A stretch of DNA of 64,000 bases. Source: Canna indica (lineage: Eukaryota; Streptophyta; Magnoliopsida; Zingiberales; Cannaceae). Made by a program: the position numbers and the translations under genes. Every line of letters starts with the position of its first letter. The first letter of the stretch is position 1. Location of the stretch: contig CP136891.1 of the NCBI GenBank assembly GCA_034359265.1, positions 53,398,501-53,462,500 of the forward strand, given 5' to 3'. The notes beneath the pieces were generated by a model, which was not told the DNA's origin, did not search any database, and worked only from the letters and a program-made list of their open reading frames with translations. Positions 1 to 11,338 of the stretch are shown here, piece by piece.

Positions 1-1506
1 GATTCTGTGTTGATTTTAGAATACTTGCTGTGGTGTGGGTATTTCTCTGAACATAGTTGTGTAACCTATTATTTCGACCAGAAAATATAGTTTGGAAGCA
101 TAGGACCTACTCTGGAGATTAGATTTGGGTTAGATACATCAGTTTCAGGCATAACAGAAAGCTAAAACAAAACCCTAATCTTGATGATCTAAATTTTAAT
201 TGCATAAATAAAATTGACCAAGGGGTCAGCATAATTTGTTATGAACTAATAAATAAAATTATGCATGAAATAAAACCTCACGGGTTATGACATTACGGGT
301 CTAGGAGTTGGGGTCGGGTATTGGAGTGCTGAGACACTTCCCAATTTGGACACCCCTAAGACACCGTAGGAGAGACTTGACTTAGATCACGATGCACCAT
401 ATCTTTATGAATGACAGAGAGGCTCGTTGAGGAGCCGGATTGCGGGCTAGGCCCGAAAGGTTGGATGGTTAATTCCCAACCTGTGGAACAAGTTTGGATG
501 GGCAAATCCCGATTGTTCCTGCGTATCTTGTAGAACAAGCTCATATTGACAAATTCTGATTGTTCCCAAGATTCTATATTTAAAAGGGGTAAGGGATGGG
601 CGAATCCTGATTACTCCTACGTTATTGGAACAAGTTCGGAAGGGCAAATCCCGATTGTTCCGGTTTGGCATCATGAAATAAGTTTGGAGGGCCTACTTGA
701 TTATTCTCGAGGTGCTTTTAAGGAATAAGTTCAGACAGTCAAATCCCGATTATTTTTGTGATATCTTAAAGGGGCAAGTTCGGATGGGCGATTCTCGATT
801 GTTCCTACGCGTCTCGTGGAGCAAGTTCGGATGGGCCAATCTCGATTGCTCCCGAGTTTCTTTATATTAGGATAAGATCGGAGAGCCTTCCCGATTATCC
901 TAGTATGTTTGTTGCCTTAGGGCATGGAAGGCTTTGGCCTGTTAATCTTCACCGTTTGGGTTTTGGCTGCCTTCGGGCAGGTGGTCGCTAGATAACCATT
1001 TTTGCTTTATGCTTCATATATGTGTTTGGTTTCTAGTGAGGGTTGGTAGAACCGTTCACTGAGTTCTTTTGAACTCATCCATTGTCATTTTATTTTTGTT
1101 TTGCAGAGCCTGACCGGTAAGGTGGGCTGGAGCACTTGGCCCAGCTGGAGGGCAGATGAGCCACATGATCTCATAGCAGTCCTAATTAGGGGTCGTAGTC
1201 GAGTTTTTGGTAGTTAGTCATGCACTTATGTTTTAGTGTTTTAGAGTTGTAGTCCCTTGGGGACATTCATATCTTTATTTCAGATTTCATTGTAATTGAA
1301 CCGTTGAACCGATTTATTATTTCCGCACTTTATAATTTTGCTAAACTTACTTTTAATGAATTCTGTTTGGTTTTTCATTTGAAATAAAACTTGCTTATTT
1401 CTTTCCGCTATGTTTTATTATTGAGTTGGCATGTGCTTGGTTTAGGCTGCGTGGTATAGGCATGTATACCCTGGCCGGTCATGTGACTCTGAGTTGGGGC
1501 ATGACA
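1..1506 (+). mobile_element. 3' part of a Ty3/Gypsy (Tekay-like) LTR
   Basis: LTR of a Gypsy element, cut by the window start. It ends in TTGGGGCATGACA at 1494-1506, directly followed by a tRNA-Met-type primer-binding site and a gag remnant. The same terminal block (GTATACCCTGGCCGGTCA..., then GAGTTGGGGCATGACA) recurs at the ends of the LTRs at 44676-46894 (plus), 47369-49437 (minus) and 62614 onward (minus), so all four belong to one family. Those LTRs are about 2.1-2.2 kb, so 500-700 bp of this one should lie before the window. The part from about 475 to 880 is a degenerate tandem repeat. Confidence 0.8.
475..880 (+). repeat. degenerate ~60-bp tandem repeat inside the LTR
   Basis: A unit reading roughly CAAGTTCGGATGGGCAAAT then CCCGATTGTTCC recurs at least six times (near 489, 545, 597, 632, 727, 775 and 825) with substitutions and small indels. 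The short ORFs seen here on both strands are by-products of the repeat. Confidence 0.7.
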
Positions 1507-1521
1507 ATGTAGTATCAGAGC
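1507..1521 (+). other. primer-binding site, tRNA-Met type
   Basis: ATGTAGTATCAGAGC directly follows the LTR end. The canonical plant tRNA-iMet complement is TGGTATCAGAGC; here one G is changed to A. Confidence 0.75.
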
Positions 1522-1717
1522 ATATGGTTCAGTTTGACTATGACCTAGAGTTGTCACCGTATAGGGCATTACTAGCGTGTCAGTATATGGTAGGGTATAT
1601 TATGAGATCAATAGGCTAAGTTTGCACCTCAACGCGACTTGTGGTTGAGTTACTTAATGACTTAAGGTGAATTAAATTGTCTAATATTGATGTTTTCTTT
1701 TTGGTGATTCCAGCTTG

Positions 1718-2548
1718 ATGGAGGTCTTTGATGCTGCAAGGAGCAGTAGTGATAGCAACTCCACTGAGCGCCGAGGCCGGGGCCAGGGTCGTGGGAGACC
1801 ACCGCAGGTCCGGGAGGAGGTGGGACAGGATCCCATGGTTGTGCAGTTGTAGGCCCGAGTGGCTAAGCTAATAGAGGCACTCTGCAGGGAGCAAGAGCTG
1901 AGACAACAGCCACAGTAGGTACCGACAGTACCCGCAGCACCAGAGGTGGTCCAGCTAGTGGCACTGATGGTCAGAGCCCCCAGAGCATCTTCATATGTAT
2001 ATTTTGTTGCATTTAGGCAACCAGAGTATACAGGGACAGATCAGCGGGTGGAGGTCACCAGTTTCCTGGGAGATTGCTATGAGCTATGCAGGGAGCTTGG
2101 TTGTTCTTCTGAGATGACCGCTCGACTGATCGGGTTATAGCGAGGTTCAACCAAGGATTGGCTTCACACCTAAAGGGACCGCAGAGCAGCAGATGCACTA
2201 TCCCCTACCTGGGAGGAGTTTAGAGCTGCTATGGTGGAGAAGTATCTACCGATGAGCGTCCGGGACAGGCGGGCGAAAGAGTTCGAGCTACTGCGTCAGA
2301 CGGGCAGTATGTCGGTGACAAATTATGAGATGGAGTTCACTTGACTCTTGTAGTACGATCCCACTTTGATAGCCATATAGACCGCTAGGGTCAAGAGGTT
2401 TGTTGAGGGGTTGCGGTCGCAAATCGTCAAACTGATCCATTACACAGATGACACTTCTTTTGCTCAGGTTGTAGATGAGGTGCTCCGAAAGGAGGCACTG
2501 GTACCGACAGACAGGCATGATGGTCCCCAGAAGAAAACGTATGTCTAA
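1718..2548 (+). pseudogene. Gypsy gag, broken
   Basis: From the ATG at 1718 the reading begins MEVFDAARSS and runs into an Arg/Gly-rich stretch (RRGRGQGRGRPP), as in Tekay/Del gag proteins. It is interrupted by in-frame TAG codons near 1850 and 1916. The Retrotrans_gag core is readable from about 2205 (WEEFRAAMVEKYLP, then VRDRRAKEFELLRQ) through VKRFVEGLRSQI to QKKTYV and a stop at 2546-2548. Several further stops occur around 2343-2385. No zinc knuckle or pol follows, so the element is cut off after the gag core. Family assignment is by the LTR and the gag motif; nothing here can make a full-length protein. Confidence 0.75.
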
Positions 2549-2589
2549 CAACACTTGGGTATGTCTTATTCCCAATTGATGATTCGTGG

Positions 2590-2835
2590 GTAATATTTCG
2601 TGGCTACAAGTCTTATCTGTTGTAGTGCGGGTTACTAAACCACTATAATTAAATTCATTTGTTTAATTGCCATTGCTTGTTTGCTCTTAATTGCTTTACA
2701 TTTTTGCTTCTTCACTTAGTTAATTACTTGTGTTTGCCTAATCACTCAAAAAACCGTTGAAACCGAAATTAGGCATAAGAATTAGCGTAAAACATCCCCG
2801 TCTAGTGTGGATGTTCAACTCACAAAAAGACCAGT
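2590..2835 (+). mobile_element. remnant of the 3' end of a SIRE-like Copia LTR
   Basis: Contains AAACCACTATAATTAAATTC followed by about 190 bp and then GTCTAGTGTGGATGTTCAAC. The same order (ACCACTATAAAT ... CTAGTGTGGACATTCATCC) closes the LTRs at 30597-30941 and 35100-35344. Only the last ~250 bp is present. It separates the Gypsy gag remnant from the polygalacturonase gene. Confidence 0.5.
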
Positions 2836-2975
2836 CAATTTTTTCAAGTTCATGCTCAAAGAATGGAAGCGTATGTCAAGAGTTGTCTAGAGGGGAAGAT
2901 TTCAGCATAATCAATACAAAGTAGAGTGGGTGATTTCAGCATAATCAACTCCATCATGGTCTAACGTCATCTTTC

Positions 2976-2981
2976 TTTATT
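2976..2981 (-). terminator. poly(A) signal of the polygalacturonase gene
   Basis: AATAAA on the minus strand (TTTATT on plus), 123 bp downstream of the stop codon, a normal distance for a plant 3' UTR. No closer canonical signal was seen. Confidence 0.5.
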
Positions 2982-3103
2982 AAATGCATTGGAAAAATTA
3001 TATGTATCTTTCATGCTGCGGTTGCAAATAATACAAAACTTTTTTATAGATACAAGATGACGGATGAAGTCCAATTGAAGTTCATAGACACAAGGCCTAA
3101 ATA

Positions 3104-5179
3104 TCAAAAGCAGGAGTCGGGATTTACATTGTCGTTGGAGGAACCGTGGGCATTAACACAAGTAGATTTAAAATTTGCATTCGGCTTGTCACCAGTGTAC
3201 TCAAAGTGTATGTCCTGCAACTGCACACCTTCACAAGGATTTGATGCACTACATACAAGTTTAATAGCTTCCTCCGCGAGAGAAGTGCCCCGTATGTTTT
3301 TGAACGTGACGTCGGTGATCTTTACTAGAGAAGGGTCCTAAGCAAAAGAAGAATAAGGGAATAAAATAAGCCACTAGATTATGATTTAAAATTAGTACAA
3401 TGCATGATTTATATTGTTACGACTAATAATATATTTTGGTTTACGAATAATGCATGCATCATGTATATGGAATGTAGATGTACGTACCAATTTAATTTGA
3501 TATATTAATTATATCAAATTTTATCCACCGTATTATAGATCAAAAGCTTGAATATATGAATACCTTTTCAGGACATGACACATACGGACAATACTCTTGA
3601 TCTATAATGATGGGATTGTAGACATCCTTCATTACGATATCCTCATAATGGAAGCCGCTAGCCTTCAAGGCAGATACTGAAGATTGCCATGATTTGATTC
3701 TCAGTCCATTGGATGTTCCAACGAAGGTGCAGTTTGTCACTGTTAAGCCGACAACATCATTCTCGCCTGCAGTCTTACCCAGACTTCCGACACTAATGCC
3801 ATGGCCAGGGCCGCAAGTCACACCGGAGATACTCAAATTTCTGTTCCCTGGGCCAATGGAGATGCAATCGTCACCTGTGCCAATGACTGCATTATTGATC
3901 ACAATGTTGCTAGACTCGGCGATATGGAGGCCATCAGTGTTTGGACTGTCTCCTGGAGCTGTAACCCAGATGGAGTTGAACGTCATGTCGTGTGATCTAA
4001 ATACTTGCATGTGGAATAACTTTGGATCAAGTGATGTAATGCCTGTGATGGTAGCTTCGGTGACATTGCTAAAAACCAAGGACTGCGTTGCAACATGAAG
4101 TAGATGAAGATATGTTATTATGTTATTCTATATGAAACAAATATTTGGTTTAGAAGACTTGTCAAAAATGATTTTTTTTTTTTTTTCTGTTGTTCTTGTT
4201 TCTTTTTTGAAAATAAAACATTGATTATAAAAGAAATGAAATAAATAATCTATTTTTTTTATAAAAAAATAAAAAATCTTATCAATCTCACAAAATATTA
4301 CAAAAAATAGATTATTTATTCATAACATTATGAAATTAAAAATATAAAAAGAATTTCAACTCCAAAACTTTCAAATATATTAGTTATCCAATTTGATCCT
4401 ATTTAGCAGATAATTTTTTATCTTACCAAAATTTTGTTGCATCTGGATCGATTTCAAGTGGTCTTTTCCTAATTCCTAGAGCAATAAATTAAATTTTATT
4501 TGAAAAAAATATATATAATTTGATAGACCCATGCAGTTAATTCGATCATATATATACAAATAATGTATGTAATATATAATCAATGAGATGAGTTATGATA
4601 AAATGATCGAGATGCTACGTACCGTGGGTAGAAGTTTGCAGCTCCATCTCTTTGGACATTCATTATGAGGCCAAGCTATGGCTCCTTGTCCATTGAATTT
4701 GCCATTGCCCGTGATGATCAACCCATCGATGTACTCGAACTGAATCCAATTACTTTCATAACTACTGAGATCTGTTGATGCGAGTAGTTCTCCTCTTAAT
4801 TCTATCACCTGCGTGCCCTTGCAAGGCCCTTCGAAGACCAAGGGGCCGACTAAGTACTTTCCCTCAGGGATCACAATCCTTGGCTTCCCTTCCGTAGCAC
4901 AAGATTCTTTCCAGGCATCTTGGAAAGCCTATAGTTGTACATATATGATTTCATTTTAATTTTATATAGGCACCAAAGCTCCATATATTTGAGATAATTA
5001 ATATATAAAGAGAAACATGCATACACATTTAACATCCTGCTCACCTTTGTGCTGTCAGTTTTGCCGTCTCCTGAAGCTCCATAAGCCTTCACATTGTATT
5101 CACCCAACTGCTGTGCACTTGCAGCCTTTAGAATTAAGAATAACAATCCAATGAACATAAATCTGGCTTCTGAAGCCAT
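3104..5179 (-). CDS. polygalacturonase (GH28, exopolygalacturonase-like), four exons
   Basis: Pectin-hydrolysing glycosyl hydrolase of family 28, which cleaves alpha-1,4 galacturonan bonds in the cell wall. Exons on the minus strand are 5045-5179, 4623-4928, 3564-4082 and 3104-3337. All introns are GT-AG, each exon ends on a codon boundary, and the total is 397 codons plus TGA, normal for the family. The start gives a signal peptide (MASEARFMFIGLLFLILKAA) with cleavage probably after ASA, then the mature N-terminus QQLGEYNVKAYGA. All four GH28 motifs are intact in exon 3: SPNTDG, GTGDDC, GPGHGISVGSLG and LRIKSW. This covers the three catalytic Asp, the His and the RIK substrate site. The C-terminus is Cys-rich and ends NPDSCF. 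The GPGHGISVGSLGK and NPIIIDQEYCP wording resembles pollen/exo-type enzymes (inference). No frameshift or stop was found. It is the only intact host gene in the window. Confidence 0.92.
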
Positions 5180-5315
5180 TGATTATTTTTCTACTTTGGT
5201 TGACGAGAGCTCCTGAGATGGTGGAGACCGTTCCTCGGACCCCCAAGTTTTCTTTTATTGAACGAGGAAGAATTGATGAAATGAGAGCAGCTGAATGCTT
5301 CATGGTAGGCAACCT

Positions 5316-5325
5316 CCCTTTTATA
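5316..5325 (-). promoter_or_regulatory. TATA box of the polygalacturonase gene
   Basis: TATAAAAGGG on the minus strand, 137 bp upstream of the ATG. This predicts transcription starting near 5290 and a 5' UTR of about 110 bp. The Helitron-like terminus at 5427 lies only about 100 bp further upstream, so the native distal promoter may be displaced. Confidence 0.6.
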
Positions 5326-5438
5326 CTTGAAGGGAGGAGCAGATGGGTTGTATCCTCAATGGAGACGACTCATTCCTATGGCTAATATTTATTCTCGAGT
5401 TCTTGTGTTATCTATTTATATTTATACTAGTCGAATCC

Positions 5439-5449
5439 GCGCGTTGCGC
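5439..5449 (-). other. Helitron 3' terminal hairpin
   Basis: GCGC-GTT-GCGC stem-loop on plus (GCGC-AAC-GCGC on minus), 8 bp before the terminal CTAG. It is an isolated GC-rich patch in AT-rich DNA. Confidence 0.5.
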
Positions 5450-5454
5450 AAATA

Positions 5455-5970
5455 TATATAAATAAATAAAATTTTATTTAAATAATAATAAATAATTAAA
5501 TAAATTTAAATATAACATTACAAGTTTCATTTATAAATTGTAAATAATATTTTATTCAAATACATAACATCATTATAAATTTATTATTAAAAATCTAAGC
5601 ATAAAAATAAATGTTTATGAAAAATACAATAAAATTTATACTCATACAAAGAATAAAATATTAATGTAATATTTTTAAGGAAAAATTGACTTCAATACAT
5701 AAATAATGCTTCTATATACTTATACATATTTTGTTTCAAAGTATACTCATTTTATAAAGTTTCTTTTAATAAAATCTTAATAGTAATAATATTCTACATG
5801 AAAAAAATCAAAACAAATTATAATAAAATCTACATAGATTTCAACTATCAAAATACACACAAAAGAAATGGTAACATTATATTAAATATAATTTAGATAT
5901 ATGATAAAAATTTGAGAAAAAATAGAAAAAAATATATTAAATAATTTTAAACTACAAAAGTTTCTTTGAT
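5455..5970. other. AT-rich non-coding DNA
   Basis: Very AT-rich, with no ORF, splice pattern or repeat boundary I can support. It is presumed Helitron body. Confidence 0.6.
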
Positions 5971-5973
5971 TGG

Positions 5974-6029
5974 AAATATTATATTATGTTTTCACTACTA
6001 GAAATATTATATTATGTTTTCACTACTAG
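5974..6029. repeat. 28-bp tandem duplication ending in CACTACTA
   Basis: GAAATATTATATTATG-TTTTCACTACTA occurs twice head to tail, and the homology to the block at 10495 starts immediately after it. The CACTACTAGAAAT string resembles a CACTA terminus, but no partner end fits. It may be a footprint or chance. Confidence 0.6.
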
Positions 6030-6873
6030 AAATTTAATATAAAAATACAAAATAAAAAGCTTTTTATTAAGGTATAAAAATTAAAAATTGTCTTGCATTA
6101 ATAATTAATATTAATCTATATATAAGAAACATTCTAATTTGTTTTAATATAAAAAGCAATATTCAAATTTGCTTATTATATATAAGCAGCATTCTTAGAT
6201 GAAGACCAAACGCTCATATATGTGTCAATTTATGTATATACCTTTGGTTACGCTATAATGGAAGCCGTAGATGCCTCCAAGATAAGTGCAATTTATGATT
6301 ATTAGTGAAAAAAAATAAATCATCTCTAAAATATTTTGCGATAATGTAGCCTTAGTTGATTGCTCATGTTTGAAGAAAAAATGTATGCATGTACACTGCA
6401 ATTTGAGTTAGAAAACACAATCTTATGTTTAAATAGGTTAAGGGATTAAAAATTTATGACTATGCAACAGAAGCGTCAAATAGAGATCGACAACAAAGAA
6501 ATTATAATATAAAAAATCATACAATATTAAATATAGTCTTACCTAATATTAACAATATTAATTATTCTTTCATATTATGGCCTTAAAATTGTTAGAAGTT
6601 AAGGAAGAAAACAAATATGAACTTGATAGCCGAACATATATTTCAGAGGTACCATTGTCAAGTGAACATATCTAAAATTAGCAATGCAAGATAATGTGTT
6701 TGAGGAAAGCATACTTTCATTAACCACTAAAGATAATTAGCAAATGGGCATTATTTAATGAACTTAATTATAAAACAATGTGAAGATGACATACTATTCA
6801 CTAAATTGATGCTGTCGTGGGACATTATTGATGTTCAAGGTTAATTGACATTATCCAAAGTAGCTATGACCAT
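6030..6873. repeat. duplicated AT-rich Helitron block, copy 1
   Basis: Nearly the same as 10495-11338, with scattered substitutions and small indels. The block ends at GCTATGACCAT. In copy 1 it continues straight into the Copia LTR (CATCTAATGAATC), whereas in copy 2 another 1.9 kb intervenes. No coding content. Confidence 0.85.
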
Positions 6874-7129
6874 CTAATGAATCAACATCTCATCTCAAAA
6901 TGTATTCTGTAGAAGAAAAACTTACAAAAGGGGAAAAAATGGAAAAATGTAAAGTTCAAAGAATACATTCACTCTTCACGCGAAGGGACCTAGTTCGCTC
7001 CTTTTATACATTTGAAGCTTAAAAGGTACTATTACTAAAATGCCCTTTGGTCTACTTAAGAAACAACTCTTTATTACTCGTCTTCAATCGCCGTTATTAC
7101 CTGCCATTTCTCACTGATCCTTCATTTCA
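6871..7129 (-). mobile_element. Copia LTR, copy 1, 3' end missing
   Basis: The minus-strand LTR begins beside the polypurine tract at 7130 and matches the LTR at 13202-13510. About 50 bp of its far end is missing, because it starts at the deletion junction at 6871. A TATA-like TATAAAAGGAG lies on the minus strand near 7010. Confidence 0.75.
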
Positions 7130-7141
7130 CCCCCCTCAAGT
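7130..7141 (-). other. polypurine tract of Copia copy 1
   Basis: AACTTGAGGGGGG on the minus strand, next to the LTR edge. The same tract is at 13511-13522. Confidence 0.65.
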
Positions 7142-9322
7142 TGGTAGGATGGAGAAGGGGTTCTCCATTCCCAACTTGGAACATAGCTTTTCATGCTGCT
7201 CGATTGGTAGAGCTCTAGTTAATATATTTGCAGTTTGTTCCTTGCTTGATATATACACAGGGTTGATCAATTTTTCTTGAAATTTCTCGCGAACGAAGTA
7301 GCAGTCTACTTCAAGGTGTGTTGTGCACTCGTGAAACATAGGATTTTTGGTAATATGCAGGGCACTCTATGAATCACAGTACATTAGCACCTCATCCTCT
7401 TGTTTGATCTCCATTTCTGCTAGTAAATTCAGAGTCCATACCACCTCAGCTGTTGCACTAGAAAGGGCCCGAAGCTCGCTTTCTGCACTTGACCTACTCA
7501 TAGTCACTTGCTTCTTGAACTTCTAATTTACAGTGGAAGTTCCTATCTTCACTAAGTACCCGGAAATGGATTTTCTTGACAAGGGACAACTCCCCCAATC
7601 AGCATCCAAGTAACCTGTTACAAGTGTCCTTTCGCTGGATGAGTAGAATAAACCCAAACCCACTGTTCCTTTCAAGTATCTTAGGATCCTCAGTGCAGCT
7701 TGATAATGCCTTATCTTTGGGTTCTCTACAAATTGACTAAGCTGGTGTACACTATACATGACATCTGGTCTAGTCACTGTTATATAGAGTAATTTTCCAA
7801 TCAATGCCCTGTAAGCAGTGTGATCATCAAAAACATCCCCACTTTCAGCAGCCTCTTTTTGTTTTTTGTTATTCAAAACCATTGGAGTAGATTTAGGCTT
7901 GCAGTCAAGCATCTTCATTCCTGCCAACAAATCAATTATGTATTTTCTTTGACTGATATGAATGCCTTTACTGGTTCTTTGAACTTCTAGACTTAGGAAG
8001 TAGGTCAGTCTTCCTAAGTCTTTAATTTTAAACTGATCATTCAAGTATCTCTTGAGATCTCTTATGCCTTCCTCATTTGAACCAGTTAAAATTATATCAT
8101 CTACATATACCAGAGCTATCACTATTCCTTTGTCACATTTTTTAATAAACATATAAGGTTCACAATAGCTTTGAGTGTATCCTTGGCTTTTGATTTTTGA
8201 GGACAACTGCGAAAACCATTGCCTTCATGCCTGTTTTAATCCATATAGTAATTTTTTCTGCTTGCAAACTCTCAGGTCTCCTGTTCTGCCATAATCAGGT
8301 GTCATTCTCATATAAACTTCCTCTTCGAGGTCTCAATGCAAGTAGGCATTGTTGACATCCAACTGAAACAATGGCCAATTCAAAGCAGCAGCTACAGCTA
8401 AGGTAATCCTCACTGTTGCAAATTTTGACACTGGAGCAAAAGTGTCTTGATAGTCGATACCTTCTATTTGGGTATATACCCTTTAGCTACAAGTCTTGAC
8501 TTGTACTTGTCAACAGTTCCATCTTGCTTAAATTTTATTTTGTATACCCATTTGCATCCAATTGGATATCCATGTGTTATTTTCTTCAATAGCCTTTAGT
8601 TCATCTTGCATTCACTTCTTCCCGATTGGATTCAATGCAGCCTCCTCATATGTTCTTGGCTCCTGGTGGATATCAATGGATGCCAAATAACATCTATGGT
8701 CCACTGATATGGCTGACAAACTGAGATATTTAGCCAATGGATATGGTGAAAATCCATGGTTGTTCTCTCTAAACTGAGTTTTGGGTATATATGAGCTACA
8801 CACATAATCATTGTATTTTGTTGGCATCCTTGTCTTTCTTTTCCCTCTGGTGTGTTTGGTTTACTAACAAGCTCACAACTTCTATCATTTTCAGGCTCAT
8901 AAGAGAAATTTTTTTTTGAATTGTGATAACCATCATTCTATTTAGCTGTTTCTTCTTTATCACTTTCAGTCTCACACACTTCATGTCCAGGTATGCATTC
9001 CAAAACCTGATTTAAATCCAAGTCTTTTTCTACATTATTTCTCTATATGTGTATCCCCAATCTCTTCAAAGTTTCTGTCTACTAAACCTAGAGGAATTGG
9101 ATACACTATTTTGTTTGCACCTTTTTCATCAAAAGGAAATATGTGCTTTATGAATAACACATCCCTTGATATTGTGAGCTTGTTTGTTTCTATTTCATAT
9201 ATTTTGTAACCTTTCTGGGTGTTACGATAACCCATAAAAACTGCTTCTTTACCTCTTTCATCAAATTTTGATCTCACTTGTTTTAAGGTACTTGCATACA
9301 AAGACATCCAAATAACCCCTCC
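7136..9322 (-). pseudogene. Copia pol (integrase end, RT, RNase H), copy 1
   Basis: Minus-strand Ty1/Copia polyprotein in pieces. From high to low coordinates: integrase C-terminal region 9035-9322 (EAVFMGYRNTQKGYKIYE, then DVLFIKHIFPF); a linker with PKTQFRENNHGFS near 8770; decayed N-terminal RT 8210-8600; then an open RT/RNase H stretch 7523-8206. That stretch contains the catalytic YVDDIILTGS and the tail RPDVMYSVHQLSQFVENP, LRYLKGT and DADWGSCPLSRKSISGYL. The RNase H C-terminus follows at 7136-7339 (HLEVDCYFVREKFQEKL). It is broken by frame changes and stops, including one just after SGYLVKIGTSTVN. Gag, protease and the integrase core are absent because the CACTA fragment abuts at 9323. 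Confidence 0.85.
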
Positions 9323-9605
9323 GGTCGCTGGTGAGCGGCCGTCCATCTCCAGATGCAGTTATTATCATAGTAGCAGGATAGGGACACTAGAGGAGACAAT
9401 CGCGCGTCAGACTGAGATGATGGAGCGCTAGAGTCAGATGATGGCGGAGATGCATGCTATGCTACGCAACATGTCAAGTCATCCCGGAGCAGGCATCTCT
9501 TCGGCATCATCTGATCCATCATCCTCGAGTCAGTCCACGCTGGTGTACACTCAAGCACTCCAGACCCCGCCATATGATCCAGACCATCCTCCATCATCAT
9601 CGTGA
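9323..9605 (+). pseudogene. last exon of a CACTA accessory (Ptta/En/Spm-type) protein
   Basis: Reads VAGERPSISR, then LEETIARQTEMMER, a stop, then MMAEMHAMLRNM, and finishes in Ser/Pro-rich sequence (SSASSDPSSSSQSTL ... DHPPSSS, TGA 9603-9605). This matches in order the last exon at 20130-20430 of the other CACTA (TAGERPSTSR, then Gln/Glu-rich coiled coil, then STQSTL...PPPPQS). One in-frame TAG lies near 9429. Upstream exons are lost. Confidence 0.65.
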
Positions 9606-10210
9606 GATTTTTTATATATTGACTTTGTTACTTAGATACTATACTTGTTTAATTTATTTTGTTTGGATATTGATATTTCAATTTTGTATTTGAATAGTTT
9701 TTATACTATTGTGGATAATTATAAATATAAGTATAATTATTTTGATGTATATCTTGATGTATTTGTGATGTGTAAATGAATGTGTGTATGAGTGTATGGG
9801 TGTGTGAGTTATGTATCAGATAATGTATCAATGTATCAATGAAAATTTAGAATTTTAAAAAAATTTCGTTTTCAAGTTTACATCATCAGCAACGGCTTTC
9901 CCACGGCTGTCCGTGGGAAAGCCATTGCTAAAAGTGTATCGAAAGCCATTGCTGATGACCTACAGCAACGACTTAGCAACGGTCTTTTACTAACAGCATT
10001 GCTATTGACTCACTAGCCGTTGCTATTAATATTTTCAGCAATGGCTCCGTGTCCGTGGCAAAATCGTTGCTAATAATATTTTTAGCAACGGCCTGAGCGG
10101 CCGTTGCTGATCCGTTGCTAAGTTATCAGCGACGCAATTTTCTGTCACGGCTCCGTTGCAACAGTTGGCGCCGTTGCACGCCGTTGCTGATGCCCATTAT
10201 TCCAGTAGTG
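9323..10210 (+). mobile_element. 3' end of a CACTA (En/Spm) transposon
   Basis: Ends exactly in CCAGTAGTG (10202-10210), the complement of CACTACTGG. The last ~340 bp is filled with AGCAACGG/CCGTTGCT subterminal motifs in both orientations, as En/Spm elements have. Its 5' part is missing: it starts abruptly inside the Copia integrase at about 9323. It resembles but is not identical to the complete CACTA at 16366-21047, whose end reads CTAGTAGTG. Confidence 0.8.
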
Positions 10211-10494
10211 TTTCTTAAAGGAGAAACAAATCTAAAAAAAATGATATTTCAATAAATCAAAAAAATAACATAAAAATAATTCATTACATTAAAAAATATT
10301 CTCAATTTTTATTCAAAATAATAATAAATACGAAATTCAAAACAACAAAAATAGTTTTCTATGAAAAAAATCAACTTCCACGTAAATAAATTATTAAAAA
10401 TACGAAAAAATAAGCAAAAAGTAAATTCACAACGTCAAAACTTATTGCAAGTATATTTATACAATTTAATTAAAAATAATTATAAATAATAATC
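10211..10494. other. AT-rich non-coding DNA
   Basis: Lies between the CACTA end and the second copy of the duplicated block. No ORF or recognisable element. It is not alignable by eye to the DNA left of copy 1. Confidence 0.6.
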
Positions 10495-11338
10495 AAATTT
10501 AATATAAAAATACAAAATAAAAAGCTTTTTATTAAGGTATAAAAATTAAATTATCTTGCATTAATAATTAATATTAATCTATATATAAGAAACATTCAAA
10601 TTTGTTTTAATATAAAAAGAAATATTGAAATTTACTTATTATATATAAGCAACATTCTTAGATGAAGACCAAACGCTCATATATGTATCAATTTATGTAT
10701 ATACCTTTGGTTACTCTATAATGGAAGCCGTAGATGCCTCTAAGATAAGTGCAATTTATGATTATTAGTGGAAAAAAATAAATCATCTAAAATATTTTGC
10801 GATAATGTAGCCTTAGTTGATTGCTCATGTTTGAAAAAAAAATGTATGCATGTACACTGCAATTTGAGTCAGAAAACACAATCTTATGTTTAAATAGGTC
10901 AAGGGATTAAAAATTTATGACTATGCAATAAAAGCGTCAAATAGAGATATATCGACAACAAAGAAATTATAATATAAAAAATCATACAATATTAAATATA
11001 GTCTTACCTAATATTAACAATATTAATTATTCTTTCACATTATGGCCTTAAAATTGTTAGAAGTTAAGGAAGAAAACAAACATGAACTTGATAGCCGAAC
11101 ATATATTTCATAGGTACCATTGTCAAGTGAACATATCTAAAATTAGCAATGCAAGATAATGTGTTTGAGGAAAGCATACTTCCATTAACCACTAAAGATA
11201 ATTAGCAAATGGGCATTATTTAATGAACTTAATTATAAAACAATGTGAAGATGACATACTATTCACTAAATTGATGCTATCGTGCGACATTATTGGTGTT
11301 CAAGGTCAATTGACATTATCCAAAGTAGCTATGACCAT
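10495..11338. repeat. duplicated AT-rich Helitron block, copy 2
   Basis: Counterpart of 6030-6873. It continues to the right into 1.9 kb of Helitron-like DNA that copy 1 lacks. Confidence 0.85.

Noticed and set aside
3057..3341. 94-codon plus-strand ORF
   Set aside because: Antisense of polygalacturonase exon 4.
3694..4098. 134-codon plus-strand ORF (and 3801-3995)
   Set aside because: Antisense shadow of polygalacturonase exon 3; no domain, and the minus strand carries GH28 motifs.
5994..6030. CACTACTAGAAAT as the left end of the CACTA ending at 10210
   Set aside because: The neighbouring sequence does not match the inverted complement of that end, and the Helitron-like block homology begins right there.
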